This document shows, piece by piece, positions 1 through 11,850 of a stretch of DNA of 64,000 bases. The stretch comes from Rhizomys pruinosus (taxonomy: Eukaryota > Chordata > Mammalia > Rodentia > Spalacidae). The stretch lies in assembly GCA_009823505.1 (NCBI GenBank), contig VZQC01013876.1, positions 700,509 to 764,508 of the forward strand, read 5' to 3'. The translations under genes and the position numbers were made by a program. The notes beneath the pieces are model-generated. The model ran no database searches. It saw only the letters and a list, made by a program, of their open reading frames with translations, and was not told the origin of the DNA. Each line of letters opens with the position of its first letter. The first letter of the stretch is position 1.

Positions 1-107
1 GGTTGAGTGTTGGTGACCTTGGGTGGTGAGTTATATATGTCCTATGACTTTCAGTAGAACTATGTACAAGAACTGTGGTATGTGCATGTTAAAAAAGTCC
101 AGATCCA

Positions 108-275
108 GGCTGGTGAGACAGCCAGCTGGTAAAGGCGCTTGCTAACAAGCCTGATGACCTGAGCTCAATAGAAGGAGAGGACCAAACTCCCAAGTTGTCC
201 CCTGACCTTCACATCACGTCCTGTGTGTCCCCACACACATACACATAGACACACAGAGAGATACATAACTAAATA
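108..275 (+). repeat. B3-type SINE
   Basis: It starts with a degraded tRNA-like head (GGCTGGTGAGACAGCC, GGTAAAGGCGCTTGC, GATGACCTGAGCTCAA). It continues into the B3 body with CTGACCTTCACATCACG and an ACACACAT-rich tail. Confidence 0.75.
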
Positions 276-1880
276 AATAAATAATCAAAGAATAAATACT
301 ACTGCTCATCATTAGTTTGAGAAGCACTCTTCTGAAAGTGACAGCAATTTCACAAGAGCAGAAAGCAAAATATACAACTGATGACCTAACATCAAAATTA
401 ATAGTATAAATATGTAAATATATATGTGTGCACACATGTGTGCATAAGGCATTTTTTTTCTTGGCTACATAAGCTTCACTTTATTAGAGGGCACAAGGAC
501 TTCCCTGAAGTCATACAAGCCATCAAGACTGTGGAATGGGAAATTCGGAAACAGTCACAGAATATCACCAATACATAAATAAGCTAATGATTCATTCGCT
601 GTGTCATAAGCGAGTCTTTCAGAGTATTTTTAGGTCATTTTATTACTACTATAAAGGGTATGGACTTTAAAACTCACTATTTTATGTGAGTGTTCTGAAT
701 CTCTTTCCAGCAAAATTGCAGCTCCCAAGAGCCGTACAGAGGTAATCAGACTTGTATGCTTAAAAAAGAAATATTGGAAATGTCTGAATAAGAGCAGACA
801 TGTTTTTAGATGCCTTTTCTCCATGTGAAAAAAAATCATCTTCTGCAGACCCAGCTATGTAAAATTGGCCACATCTAGCGCTTTTCTCCCAGCTGCAGGT
901 GTAATCTGAATGTTCCCCTTACTTGGATCCACAAAATTCCAATTCAGCAGCTCTTTTAAATTGTAAACCAAAGTCTAAGAGACAATTCCTTCTGAGTTTC
1001 ACTGTGAAACAGACTTTGGAAAGTGCAAATCAGGATTATGTTTATGTATGTTCTTCAATTAGAAGCTGTAAATCAAGTTGTTTTAGCAAAAAATGTTATA
1101 ATAGAATTTTCCATAAATTTGCCATCAATTTTGATGTTGGATATTACATTTCTGTTTTGCAAATGGGGGAAAAATCAACTGTCCCAAATCAATGCTGCAG
1201 GGACTGGTTAATTTCTTTGTTTTCCTTTATAAGCAGGATAGCAGAAGTGGAGGAAGAACGTCTTAATGTTTTCAATATTCTGTTTTGCAAGTCTGAGTAA
1301 ATCTCCTGTGCCAACTTTGTCAGCTATGGAATAAAGACTGTCATTTGGGATTCCAGAGCTTAATTATGCTGATAAAGCAGTTTTATAAATCATGCTAGGA
1401 GTAATGGATATTCCTTTGAGAACCGTGAGCTAGGAGGCATAAAATGTGTATTCAGGCCTTATTACTTATCTTCAAACCATATGTCATTATGAATATGTCA
1501 ACTCACATTGAGTCTTTACCTGCCCAAGTCCAAATGGAAAAAAAAAATCCCATCCACTGACATGATAGCATTATTTTCCTAATCAAAAGCAGGAGTACCC
1601 TAGAGGGAGTGAACGGGTATTAAATCTGAAAATGAAAAGTTATAGAAAATCCAGGCCAGGCAACCTAGAGCTGTAAACAGGTGAAACACCATTATTTCTG
1701 AAAAGTCTTTACATGCTAAATAGTGTTACACAAATATAAGTGTGATTATTATAAATTACTGTCTTATTATTGACATCTTCCAAACTGGTGAAGTCAAAGT
1801 CATTGGGAAAAGGGGATGGAGACAATAGTATCCACAAAAGTCAAGCCATATTCTAACCAGGAATTAAGAGGGAAAACTAA

Positions 1881-2035
1881 GCCAGGCGTGGTGGCGCACA
1901 CCTTTAATCCTAGCACTCGGGAGGCAGAGGCAGGCGGATGTTCAAGGCCATCCTGGTCTACAGAGTGAGCTCCAGATCAGCTGGGGCTACAGGGAGACCC
2001 TGTCTCGAAAAGACAAAAAAAAAAAAAAAAAAAAA
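1881..2035 (+). repeat. B1 SINE
   Basis: Full-length B1 head GCCAGGCGTGGTGGCGCA, GGAGGCAGAGGCAGGCGGA, and the end GGGAGACCCTGTCTCGAAAA with an A-rich tail. The CTGGGGCTACAGGGAGACCC variant of the 3' half recurs in B1 copies across the window. Confidence 0.95.
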
Positions 2036-2492
2036 GAGAGGGAAAAGCTAATGTTTTAATATATGCTGAATGTGGGTATAGCAGAAGACTAAGACCAAGG
2101 AAAGTAAAGGCTAGCCTGAGGTAACACCAGCTGGCTTGCGATCTACACAATCTTTCTAAAAGTTTAAGGTACTGAGGTAGAAGAACTAAAGGCAGAGGTG
2201 TGAGCCAAGGAAATCTGTAATATTTAGAACCTTAGTGGAAGACAGTTTAGTTTACAAAATATGCTGAGAAAATCATTAGGGCAAATGCCGAATTCAAAAG
2301 GAATTCATAGATTCCGAATCCTGCAGTTTCTAATCTAAGAGCATCCTCAGGAGGGAACACTTAATGGAATGTAGCAGCCTATCAAGAGAAGGAGAATGTG
2401 CAAACATTTACAATATTTTTACCTCTTAAGCAATTTGAGAAGAGGTCCGAGGATTTCCAAGCAGGGTTCCTGAGTCTATGTTTTTGCAGTTT

Positions 2493-2583
2493 ACTTTTTT
2501 TTTTTTTTTTTAGTGCTGGAGATCTAGCCTAGCTTTCATACATGCTACGCATGTAATCTATCATTAAGCTTCATCCCTCGCCC
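2493..2583 (-). repeat. ID-like SINE with T-rich leading tract
   Basis: A poly-T run is followed by AGTGCTGGAGATCTAGCC and CATACATGCTACGCATG, a degraded reverse-strand ID/tRNA-derived element. Confidence 0.5.
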
Positions 2584-2856
2584 TCTAGTCACTTACTGAT
2601 AACGATATTCTTAACCTCTTTGCCTAAGGCTTAACTAATCCTTTTAATTAGGATTGCTAAAGAATCACATCCCCAAAACTAAGCCCTCATTTTACCATTC
2701 AGAAGCTTCAGCAGGAAACAGGCATGAAACTAAGGGGAACACTTCCTAAAACATTCATCATAAGTCTAGTTTTGAAAATTGACAACATTTCTATCATTCA
2801 AGTGAGCACCATCCTGTATCATGGGTTCCAAACCTCGGACAAGACAGAGCTTTCTT

Positions 2857-3023
2857 GCTGGGCGTGGTGCACGCACGCCTTTAAATCCTAGCACTCGGGA
2901 GGCAGAGGCAGGCGGATCTTTGTGAGTTTCAAGGCCAGCCGCAGTCTAACACAGTGAGTTCAGGGCAGCTGGGCTACAGGGCAGACCCTGTCCCTCGAAA
3001 GACCAAAAAAAAAAAAAAAAAAA
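2857..3023 (+). repeat. B1 SINE
   Basis: GCTGGGCGTGGTGCACGC through AGACCCTGTCCCTCGAAAG and a poly-A tail. It carries several small indels relative to neighbouring copies. Confidence 0.93.
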
Positions 3024-3377
3024 GACAGGGCTTTCTAGAATGTCCTCAAGTTTCCTAAGACCTGGTGATGACAAGGACTTTGATGAAGGCAAAGAAATTG
3101 AAATAAGCAGCATCAGAACATATACCCTGCGTAGAGTGTAATAAACTGAACAAAAATAAGTTAACCTTCTGTAGCTTTTTGAGTCTTCTTCCCGAGATTG
3201 TTTTAACCTGGGACTTCTTCGTGTACTGCTAGTCCTCTACAGGATTAATGATCCCATTAATGTAAAAAACTCATATTGGAATTTAGAAAGGAACTGTGGG
3301 GGACCACATAAAGATTTTATTGCATTTATAATTAAAATAAGCCCAATAAGGGACACTCAGAAAAACTTGTTAAAGCA

Positions 3378-3534
3378 TTTTTTTTTTTTTGGTCTTTTTG
3401 AGACAGGGTCTCCCTGTAGCCTCAGCTGTCCTGTAACTCACTCTGTAGACCAGGCTGGCCTTGAACTCACAAAGATCCGCCTGCCTCTGCCTCCCAAGTG
3501 CCAGGATTAAAGGCGTGCGCCACCACGCCCGGCT
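3378..3534 (-). repeat. B1 SINE with target-site duplication
   Basis: Reverse-strand B1 from poly-T/GGTCTTTTTGAGACAGGG to CACCACGCCCGGC. Flanks repeat CTTGTTAAAGCATTTTT on both sides, a clean target-site duplication. Confidence 0.96.
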
Positions 3535-4064
3535 TGTTAAAGCATTTTTAAGTGACACATACTAGATGGGAGCGGGAACTTTGAAAATATTTTCTGAAAG
3601 TGTCAGGGATGAACTTATAGAACAAAATGTCCATTTTGAGAAAAGAACAGGCTTTTAATCATATAACTGCATTTCCTATAATCAATAATATAGTAGTATT
3701 CCAAAATAAGGTGCAGAGTACATTATCACTGAACACCTCCTGATTTGTAAATGCTTTGGGGGGCCACACAGAGGTTTAAGTTTTTAAATCACCAACATAA
3801 CCTATTATAATAATAACATTCCATTACATTTGTAAAAATGCTGATAGAAACATGAAATTCACTTCATGAGTGAAGCATGCAACTAGTTCCCAGAAACCAC
3901 TGTGTAAAAAATAAACTAGATACGGAATACATTGTTTTTTAATATTGTAATTACCCACTGCTATTTGCCACTATTATTCTATGATTAATATGAGTAATCA
4001 CAGAAAAAAATCCAAAAGAAGCTGAGTTCAAGTTGCCCTGATCTCTTCCTAGTGAAAGCCCAAG

Positions 4065-4280
4065 ACGGTGTTTTTATTTTATGTGTGTGACTATATTGCC
4101 TGGATGTATGTAAGTACACTCATGTTGTGCAATGCTCATGGATATCAGAAGAGGGTGCTGGATTCCTCTGGAACTGAAGTTACAGATGGTTGTTAGCTGC
4201 TGTGTGGGTGCTGGGAATCAAACCCAGGTCCTCTGCAAAAGCAGTCAATGCTCTTAACCAATGAGCCATCCCTCCAGCCA
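4065..4280 (-). repeat. B2 SINE
   Basis: Reverse-strand B2: TGTGGGTGCTGGGAATCAAA, TCCTCTGCAAAAGCAGTC and the terminal CATCCCTCCAGCC (complement of the tRNA-like head). Confidence 0.92.
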
Positions 4281-4579
4281 TAATGGTTAATGCTGTATAA
4301 AAAATTTTCTGGAATTCCAAGTTCCTAATGACTATAAAACTGTTACTGTAAACATTTAAATTCTTTCTTTATCATAATTGTTCTGATGGTATGGGAACCT
4401 GACAATATTTCTCATTGTGGCTTAGAGATTTAGGCCTATGTGTATACCCTGAAAACAAGGGCAAACCCCCCATATTTCTAATATCTGAAGAAAGCCCATA
4501 CCAAAAGGCATTTTTATATTTGTTGAGAGTAAAACAAACTTAGTCTTCTTATATTTCTTTTAAATCAGAATTTGGGCCT

Positions 4580-4665
4580 TGGAAGTGATGAGGATGTAGC
4601 TCATGGTAACACATTTGTGTAGCATATGCAAGGCCCCGGGTCAAATCCCTAGCACTTCAAAAACA
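4580..4665 (+). repeat. ID-like SINE
   Basis: GATGTAGCTCATGGTAACAC, then GCAAGGCCCCGGGTCAAATC and CCTAGCACTTCAAAAA match the tRNA-derived ID layout. Confidence 0.65.
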
Positions 4666-4734
4666 TTGCTAGTCTTCTGTTCTCTATCAGTAATGTTTAT
4701 GATTTTTCTTTTTTGTTTCTGTTTTCTGGGCACG

Positions 4735-4812
4735 TGTATACTTGGAAAATACGGTGTGCCTCAAGTATGCTAGGCAAGTTCTCTACTGCAGAGGTATATC
4801 TTCCAGCCCTTT
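4735..4812 (-). repeat. Degraded ID-like SINE fragment
   Basis: AAGTATGCTAGGCAAGTTC and CTCTACTGCAGAGGTATATC with CCAGCCC resemble a reverse-strand tRNA-derived head. Confidence 0.4.
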
Positions 4813-4942
4813 GCACTAAAACGTTTAAGTATGCTTTTTTTTGTATGACTCGATATATGGAGAGACTAAAAACACATAACGTAATCTTTTTCCACTTTAA
4901 GTTACCGGAAGAACTCGGTAGAACTCTAAAAGTCGGGATGAT

Positions 4943-5097
4943 GGCTGGGTGTGGTGGCTCACACCTTTAATCCCAGCACTTAGGATTAAAGGTGGATCTC
5001 TGTGAGTTCAAGGCCAGCCTGGTCTACATAATGAATTCAGGCCAGCTAGGACTAAAGGGAGACCCTGTCTCAAAAAGACCAAAAAAAAAAAAAAAAT
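4943..5097 (+). repeat. B1 SINE
   Basis: GGCTGGGTGTGGTGGCTCAC to GAGACCCTGTCTCAAAAAG and poly-A. Confidence 0.93.
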
Positions 5098-5298
5098 CAG
5101 GACAATGAAACACAAATTACATATCTATGTGTGTTGTGTGCATTGTGAGTGTTGATTCTATGTATATTTGTATACGTTTGCATAGCTACTCTTGCTTTTC
5201 TGCCACATGTTTTCATTGCTTAAGGAGTTATAGCTATGGAGACATTGGTGATGAAACATGTTTGCTAAATATCTAACTGTAAATAATATAAATTCACA

Positions 5299-5385
5299 GC
5301 TGGACATGGTGGTACATGCCTTTAATCCTGGTACTTGGGAGGCAAAGGCAGGTGGATCTCTGTGGTTTCGAGGCCAACCCAAGAA
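5299..5385 (+). repeat. Truncated B1 SINE ending in (CA)n
   Basis: The B1 left half GCTGGACATGGTGGTACATG runs to TGGTTTCGAGGCCAACCC, where it is replaced by a CA microsatellite. Confidence 0.85.
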
Positions 5386-5396
5386 ACACACACACA

Positions 5397-5432
<36 letters not shown>
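5386..5432. repeat. (CA)n microsatellite
   Basis: About 47 bp of CA dinucleotides with one CACAAACA interruption. It abuts a truncated B1. Confidence 0.97.
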
Positions 5433-5435
<3 letters not shown>

Positions 5436-7029
5436 TCAATGTAGACAATGAGGGAGGGAGAATAAAGAAAAAAGCACATAGAATTTAACTAAAGATACCC
5501 AATGTTAGTATTTCAAGTGACACTATCCTTTCATTACTTAATGCCCAGTCCTTATAAAATAGTTTTGATTTCCATTAGTATGCTGATCAAATCCTGGGAA
5601 AGGGGAATACCTGAATCTTTTTAGTGGTGATGCAAGTCACACAAATGTGTATTAACAGGCTGCTTGGGATTTTGAACAAATAAAAAAATGGAAACTTCTT
5701 TAAAAGTGGATATATTTTGGCACATGTAATACTGAATACATATGGAATGGACATACAGAGGGGATAAAGAAAATCTTAGTATTTTCAGTATGTCACCAGA
5801 GACATGAAGTTCAGGATCTATCAGGAGAGAAAGCTAGATGTGGTCTAAAACAACTGACACACAGGCCACACCATTACTTGTGCTTTTATGAACTGACTGC
5901 AGCTGAAGGCTTCAAACCATTTCATCCCGCTCAAAGAAGAAACCTAAAGCTAGAGGGATAACTTTCAAAGAAGAACTCTCTCAAAGAGTGAAAACTGTTA
6001 ACCAATAAGTCAAAATTAAAACCAAAGACTTCTTTTCTGCATGTTATGCTTATATTTCAAATTCAGAACCTTCCAATCTATGAGAAGAGGAAGAAGAACA
6101 ATGTTGGTATTAATCTAGTAGGCAATCATCAGAAATGAAGACATATAACAAACTAAGGGAAAGGAGTGCTTGCAACCTAGTAACTTAAACCTTTTCAGAA
6201 ATACCATAATATGTTCTAAAACATAACATTCATGTAATTTATGTTCAGGGAAATCACTACTATATCACCTGGTCTAAGTGCTAATATATCCCCAAATAGC
6301 TCTGTACCCCCTTGATGGATGTCTCTCTGAACCTCACTTTATTGTCTTGAGAAATATGAGTGTTAATACCATCCAACATGCAAGTAGATTGCTGGCATGT
6401 CAGATGTGTAGGACATCCCTCAACCACTGGGAGTTAGTATTTGATGCACCATCATTTCAATAAAAGTCCAAAGAATGATTGCAGAAAGAATGTTGGAAAT
6501 ACTAGTTTTTAAACCTAAAAAACAAATTTCCATACTTGGTTCACGTGTAAGATGTTTGTTATTAAGGTAGCAGGAAACTGAATTTCAAAGGAATTTAAAA
6601 TTGATTACAGAATTATATAGCTACATTTTATTATATGCAAATTATACCTTAATAAAGTTGATTTAATAAAAGAGAAAGTTTACAGGACATGAGCTGTAAA
6701 ATCCCCTGCAACTGTAAAATTCCATTGACTTCCAAAGCGGCATGATTTTCCCAAGGTCATAAGCTATGGACATTACCAGCTGTGGGTTTACCAAGTACCC
6801 AAACTACTGAGAAAACTGTAAAAATATGATTACATGTGTATATGATTCCCAAAGAAAATAAAAAGATCCATATATCATTTATATAATGAGAATCTATAAT
6901 TTGTAAATCATATTTGTAACATCACATTACAGAAGAAAAGTGATAGAAAACAATATATAATCCAATGGAAATAGGATCACAGTATAATGTTTTTAGGTGA
7001 AAAAAGTGGGTTTTAAAACTGGATGACTC

Positions 7030-7216
7030 GGGGCTGGAGAGATGGCCTAGCGGTTAAGAGTGCCGACTGCTCTTGCAGAGGACCGGAGTTCAATTCCCAG
7101 CACCCACATGGCAGCTGAGAACCATCTTTAACTCCAGTTCCAGGGGAATCCGACGCCCTCTTCTGAGGATCAAACCAACGGCTTCATATATAATATGCAA
7201 GTGTTCCACAATGGAT
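7030..7216 (+). repeat. B2 SINE
   Basis: GGGGCTGGAGAGATGGCCTA, AGTGCCGACTGCTCTTGCAG and AACTCCAGTTCCAGGGGAAT. Confidence 0.95.
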
Positions 7217-7249
7217 CCACATATCCAGTCTAAGAAATTTGTTTTCAAA

Positions 7250-7386
7250 AGGAATTTTTTTTTTCCAGCCAGAATCTCCTATGTATCCCTGGCTTGCCTG
7301 GAACTTGCTTTGTAGGCCAGGCTGGCTTAGAACTCACAGTGATCTTGCCCCTGCTAGGATTAAAGGCCTGCGCCACCACATCCAGC
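7250..7386 (-). repeat. Degraded B1 SINE
   Basis: CTTTGTAGGCCAGGCTGGC, AGAACTCACAGTGATC and AGGATTAAAGGCCTGCGCC show an older reverse-strand B1. Confidence 0.85.
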
Positions 7387-8012
7387 TTAAAAGAAAATTT
7401 TTGAAGGCACTAATTAGCTCATTAAACATTAATTAACTCTTAGAGGTAACTTATGTATCATTTGAAGTTTCTTCATCTTGTCTGGGTTTTTAAACTTTAA
7501 AAAGTTAATAAATGTTAATTGTATAAATATTTTTCTCAAGTAAATTACAATATTATAAGAGACCATGATGACCAAGGTGGAGTGGTAAGTGGGTTCTGTA
7601 AACTACAGGTTCTAATCACGAGGATCACAGACATGTTTAATCAGCTATTTGACAACTCAGAGAACCTGAGAATAATGGGCTAGGAGATCAGTTCACCCAG
7701 TGTGTCTACCATGCACTTAACATGATACATGCACTTAACATTCTTTGATTTGCCAAAATATAAGCATTCAAGTTTTCTACCTACAATATCAAACAGTCCA
7801 ACATTACAAACTAAAACCATGCTGTGGGCCTGCAAATATAGAACTTAAACATTAACTGTTCTAACTTTATTTAAAATTTTTTAGAGTAATATACATTGCT
7901 CAACTAACATGACATAATATAACTTGGAATGTAATGGCTATCTCCCACTAGTAGAGTTACAGTATTTCCTTCATGCTTTTTATTTGTATTTTCCGAGGTT
8001 TTTGGAAGAAAC

Positions 8013-8170
8013 TTTTTTTTTTTTTTTGGTCTTTTTGAGACAGGGTCTCCCTCTAGTCCCAGTTGGCCTGGAGCTCGCTCTGTAGACCAGGCTGGCCTTG
8101 AACTTACAGAGATCCGCCTGCCTCTGCCTCCTGAGTGCTGGGATTAAAGGCATGCACCACCATGCCTGGC
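8013..8170 (-). repeat. B1 SINE with target-site duplication
   Basis: Reverse-strand B1 from poly-T to CACCATGCCTGGC. TGGAAGAAACTTT is found on both sides. Confidence 0.95.
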
Positions 8171-8512
8171 TGGAAGAAACTTTTATCACTTATAATTAGA
8201 ATGAGGTTAACAATTTTTTTTTCTTTTTTCCTGGCTTATGATTCTTGGTCTATTCATTAGTTCCTCTAGACCTACAATTCATTATCCAATGAAAACTATG
8301 TCAGACAAGTAATAGCAACACACACACACACACACTCACACACACTTCATGTCTAAGCACCTTGATTCCCATGGGCTTTATCACATTAACTTTAAATCCA
8401 ATGCATTTTAGATTATTAGGTCCATTCAGAAAGATGTGGACTAACAAAATAATAATTAAAAAAAACTAGCAACAAGGTCAGAGAATTCATTGCAGGATCA
8501 ATTCTTACAAAT

Positions 8513-8766
8513 AATTTTTTTTTTGGTCTTTTTGAGACAGGGTCTCCCTTTAGTCCCAGCTGGCCTGGAGATCACTATGTAGACCAGGCTGGCCTTGAAC
8601 TCACAGAGATCAGCCTGCCTCTGCCTCCTGAATGCTGGATTACAGGTATGCGCCACCACGCCGGCCTAAGACGGTTCTTAGCCGCCATGTGGGTGCTGGA
8701 AATCAAACCCAGGTCCTCTGCAAGAGCAGTCAGTGCTCTTAATGGCTGAGCCACCTCTCCAGCCCC
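8513..8766 (-). repeat. B2-B1 composite SINE, copy 1
   Basis: Read on the minus strand, about 100 bp of B2 head (GGGGCTGGAGAGGTGGCTCA to CTAAGAACCGTCTTA) runs directly into a complete B1 (GGCCGGCGTGGTGGCGC to AAAAAGACC and poly-A). The unit is flanked by ACAAATAA on both sides, which fits insertion of the pair as one retrotransposed unit. B4 is the known ID-B1 fusion; I do not recognise a named family for this B2-B1 order. Confidence 0.75.
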
Positions 8767-9227
8767 ACAAATAAAATATTTTTTAAAATTAAGCAAAGCA
8801 AAGCAGACAGAATAATTGCCAGGCACTGGAGACTATTATTGTTACCGTGTTTTATGCTATGTGCCTGGTCAAAAAATTCCAAATTATGAGGGGAGAAAAA
8901 CTTGTCAGGTTCTCATACAAGTCAAAGAATAGTAATCGTTTAAACTAGCACACTGATGACCTGACAGGCTCTAAGAACTGTGAGCAATGTGGGAAAAGGG
9001 CAGAAAAATCCCTGTACACAACATCTGTACTTGGCAAAAGCCATCATTTGGGTTTCATATGGAAGAAATCAATAAGAATAACTTGAAACAGTTTTCTTTA
9101 TGGGAAAAAAAATGGCCATAAATTGCAAGTGGTTTTCCATCTTTCTAAGAAGCAAATAAAACTCCACAGAACTTTAGGTATACTGAATTTTTAAGAATTA
9201 CTGAAAATCTAAGAATCATTTTGTTTT

Positions 9228-9455
9228 TAATTTTTTAAATTATTATTATTATTATCATTATTATTATTATTTTATGTGTATGAGTGTACTGTCTGCATGC
9301 AGGTTGGTGCACCCATGTCGTGCAATGCCGCAGAGGTCAGAAGAGGGTGTCGGATTCCCCTGGTTCTTAGCCGCCATGTGGGTGCTGGGAATCGAACCCA
9401 GGTCCTCTGCAAGAGCAGTCGGTGCTCTTAACTGATGAGCCATTTCTCCAGCCCC
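9228..9455 (-). repeat. B2 SINE
   Basis: An ATT-rich tail (ATTATTATTATTATCATT) is followed by TGTGTATGAGTGTACTGTC, the B2 body, and the terminal CTCCAGCCCC. Confidence 0.95.
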
Positions 9456-9501
9456 ACTAAGAATCATTTTTTAAGAAATTCCTAAGAATTTTTGCTGATC
9501 A

Positions 9502-9661
9502 GCTAGGTGTGGTGCTGCATGCCTTTAATCCCTTGGGAGGCAGAGGCAGGTAGATCTCTGTGAGTTCAAAGCCAGTCTGGTCAACATAGAGAGTTCTAGG
9601 CCAGCTGGGGCTATAGGGAGACCCTGTCTCAAAACAAACAAACAAACAAACAAACAAAAAA
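9502..9661 (+). repeat. B1 SINE
   Basis: AGCTAGGTGTGGTGCTGCAT to GAGACCCTGTCTCAAAAC, with a tail of CAAA repeats. It lies about 120 bp from exon 63. Confidence 0.92.
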
Positions 9662-9757
9662 ACTATCATTGCTTAACCTTGAAGCAATCTCTTGACATAT
9701 TTATATAATAAATGACTTGCATACTACAAATTATACTGAGAATCACCTGACAAGTTA

Positions 9758-9928
<171 letters not shown>

Positions 9929-10565
9929 TCATTTGGCATTGCTCTTTGCAAGAACTTCCATAGAGTATCTTCCAACAGAAAGGCTCCATTGTTCCCAAAA
10001 GAAAAGCAATACTAATATCACTAGTTTGAGATTTTTTTTTCATACCCACAAATCAAATATACTACTGCTTTGAGAAGTGGATCTTGTTATATAATACATA
10101 ATCAAAGATCAGGATTGTCTCAGACTTCCACTAGGAAACATACAGAAAGGAAAAGACAACTGTTATTCAGCTGTCAGAGATAAGGCACTAGTTCTGGAAG
10201 TATAAATCACCTCACTTCTCATGTTCCCTTGGCCGTCTTTCCATTGCTCTTCTCCATATTTCTGCCCCAGGCATATCCAGCGCACAACTAATATAACATT
10301 GCTTATCTTTCTTCCTTCTTTCCATTACTTTTAGGAGGACTTTTTATTTCAATACTCTCTACACCATTCCTCTTCCTCTACTTAGGCCTGAATGAAGGAC
10401 TCACAGTTCTCTATGTCTTATAGTGTGGTTGCCTGCTATTAGCTCCTGCCATAAAAGGAACAAAACACCTTTGTTCCTCATTCAGTTACACATATAAACC
10501 CAAGAGAGATAACTACATATACTTTTTCTTACTTTGGCCCATCTACATAAATCACCATGGCATCA

Positions 10566-10636
10566 GATTTCCAGATTTCTGTGAGTTCAAACCAGCTTGG
10601 TCTACACAATGAGACCTGGTCTTAAAAAAGAAAGAA
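10566..10636 (+). repeat. B1 right-half fragment
   Basis: TCTGTGAGTTCAAACCAGC and GGTCTACACAATGAGACC, directly followed by a second B1. Confidence 0.75.
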
Positions 10637-10850
10637 GGCTGGGTGTGGTGGTGCACACCTTTAGTTCCAGCACTTGGGAGGCAGAGGCAGGCAGATCTTT
10701 GGAAGTTCAAGCCAGCCTGGTCTACATAGTGAGTTCCAAGCCAGCTGAGGCTATAGGGAGATCCTGTCTCAAAAAGACCAACAAACAACAAACAAACAAC
10801 CCACAAAAACAAAAAGACAAAACAACAACAAAAAATATAGAGATACGGAA
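10637..10850 (+). repeat. B1 SINE with long A-rich tail
   Basis: GGCTGGGTGTGGTGGTGCAC to ATCCTGTCTCAAAAAGACC, then a long CAAA-type tail. Confidence 0.93.
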
Positions 10851-11755
10851 ACCTTAAAAAGACCTTTCGCAGAGAACAAAAAGGATGCTTACCATGTATT
10901 ACCTGATTTAAAAAAAAATAAGTAAAAAATAGAAACACTTAAAGTAGCTTCGTAAATAGAATCACAAATCTCAAAAAGACATATGGAAATTACCCAAACT
11001 GCACAACTTCAAAGAACATCAATTTGATTAAATGGTGAAGGCTACTGAAATCAGTGTGCAAAAAATGTTCACTCATGAAGGGCTGCCGCACTCTTCCAAA
11101 TCTACTCATTTCTGTTTTACTTTTTGCAGAGGAAATTCACATTTAAGGAATTCCAACTGGGGTTAACAGTTGATGGACTGTAACAGAGTGGCATGGAAGA
11201 CTTGGGGTGTAAAAAGAGTGGGAGAGAGGCTGAAGAGGTTTAGGAGGGTTTAGGAAAGCCCATGACCAAGCCGGTTTATGATGTGGAGAAGGGGTAGGCG
11301 GAATTGGTACTTTATATGCACAGCACAAGGAAACTGCAGCTTGCAGCTTCATAGAAAAAGTGTTGCTTGTTTGGGGGTGATTTGTAGCTCAGAAAATAAC
11401 TGTCCCTGCCAATTCCATAGATAAGGGAGTACACCGTGAATTGTCCACAGCCCATTTAGACGTGAGAAAAGGAGAAGATGGGAATGGCCATAATATATAC
11501 ACCCTTACTAGGCACAATGTGCAATAACGATGTCCCATCTCCAGGACATTGAGTGGACAACATCTTCCATGCTCTGCGGGACAGTGGCTGAGCAGATAAA
11601 CTAAACAGGCAGCAGGATTACACAACCACTCTGAAAAGTGGCCATCTGAAGCTGACTTCAAATGGGAGGAACACAGCAATGAAATAAACTTGTATCAAAT
11701 GCAATGAGAAGTGGAATGAGAAATGTGCATACCATTGACAGCAGAGTTCCACAGA

Positions 11756-11787
11756 GAGGGAGAGGGAAAAAGAGAGGGAGAGAGCAG

Positions 11788-11847
<60 letters not shown>
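11756..11847. repeat. (GA)n microsatellite in Dp71 intron 1
   Basis: About 90 bp of purine-only sequence on the plus strand, pure GA over most of 11790-11847. It can adopt triplex or H-DNA forms. Any ORF here is low-complexity ER/LS repeat. Confidence 0.97.

Positions 11848-11850
<3 letters not shown>

Noticed and set aside
923..1300. 125-codon open frame on the plus strand
   Set aside because: It lies in AT-rich intron antisense to Dmd, with no recognisable domain or coding signature.
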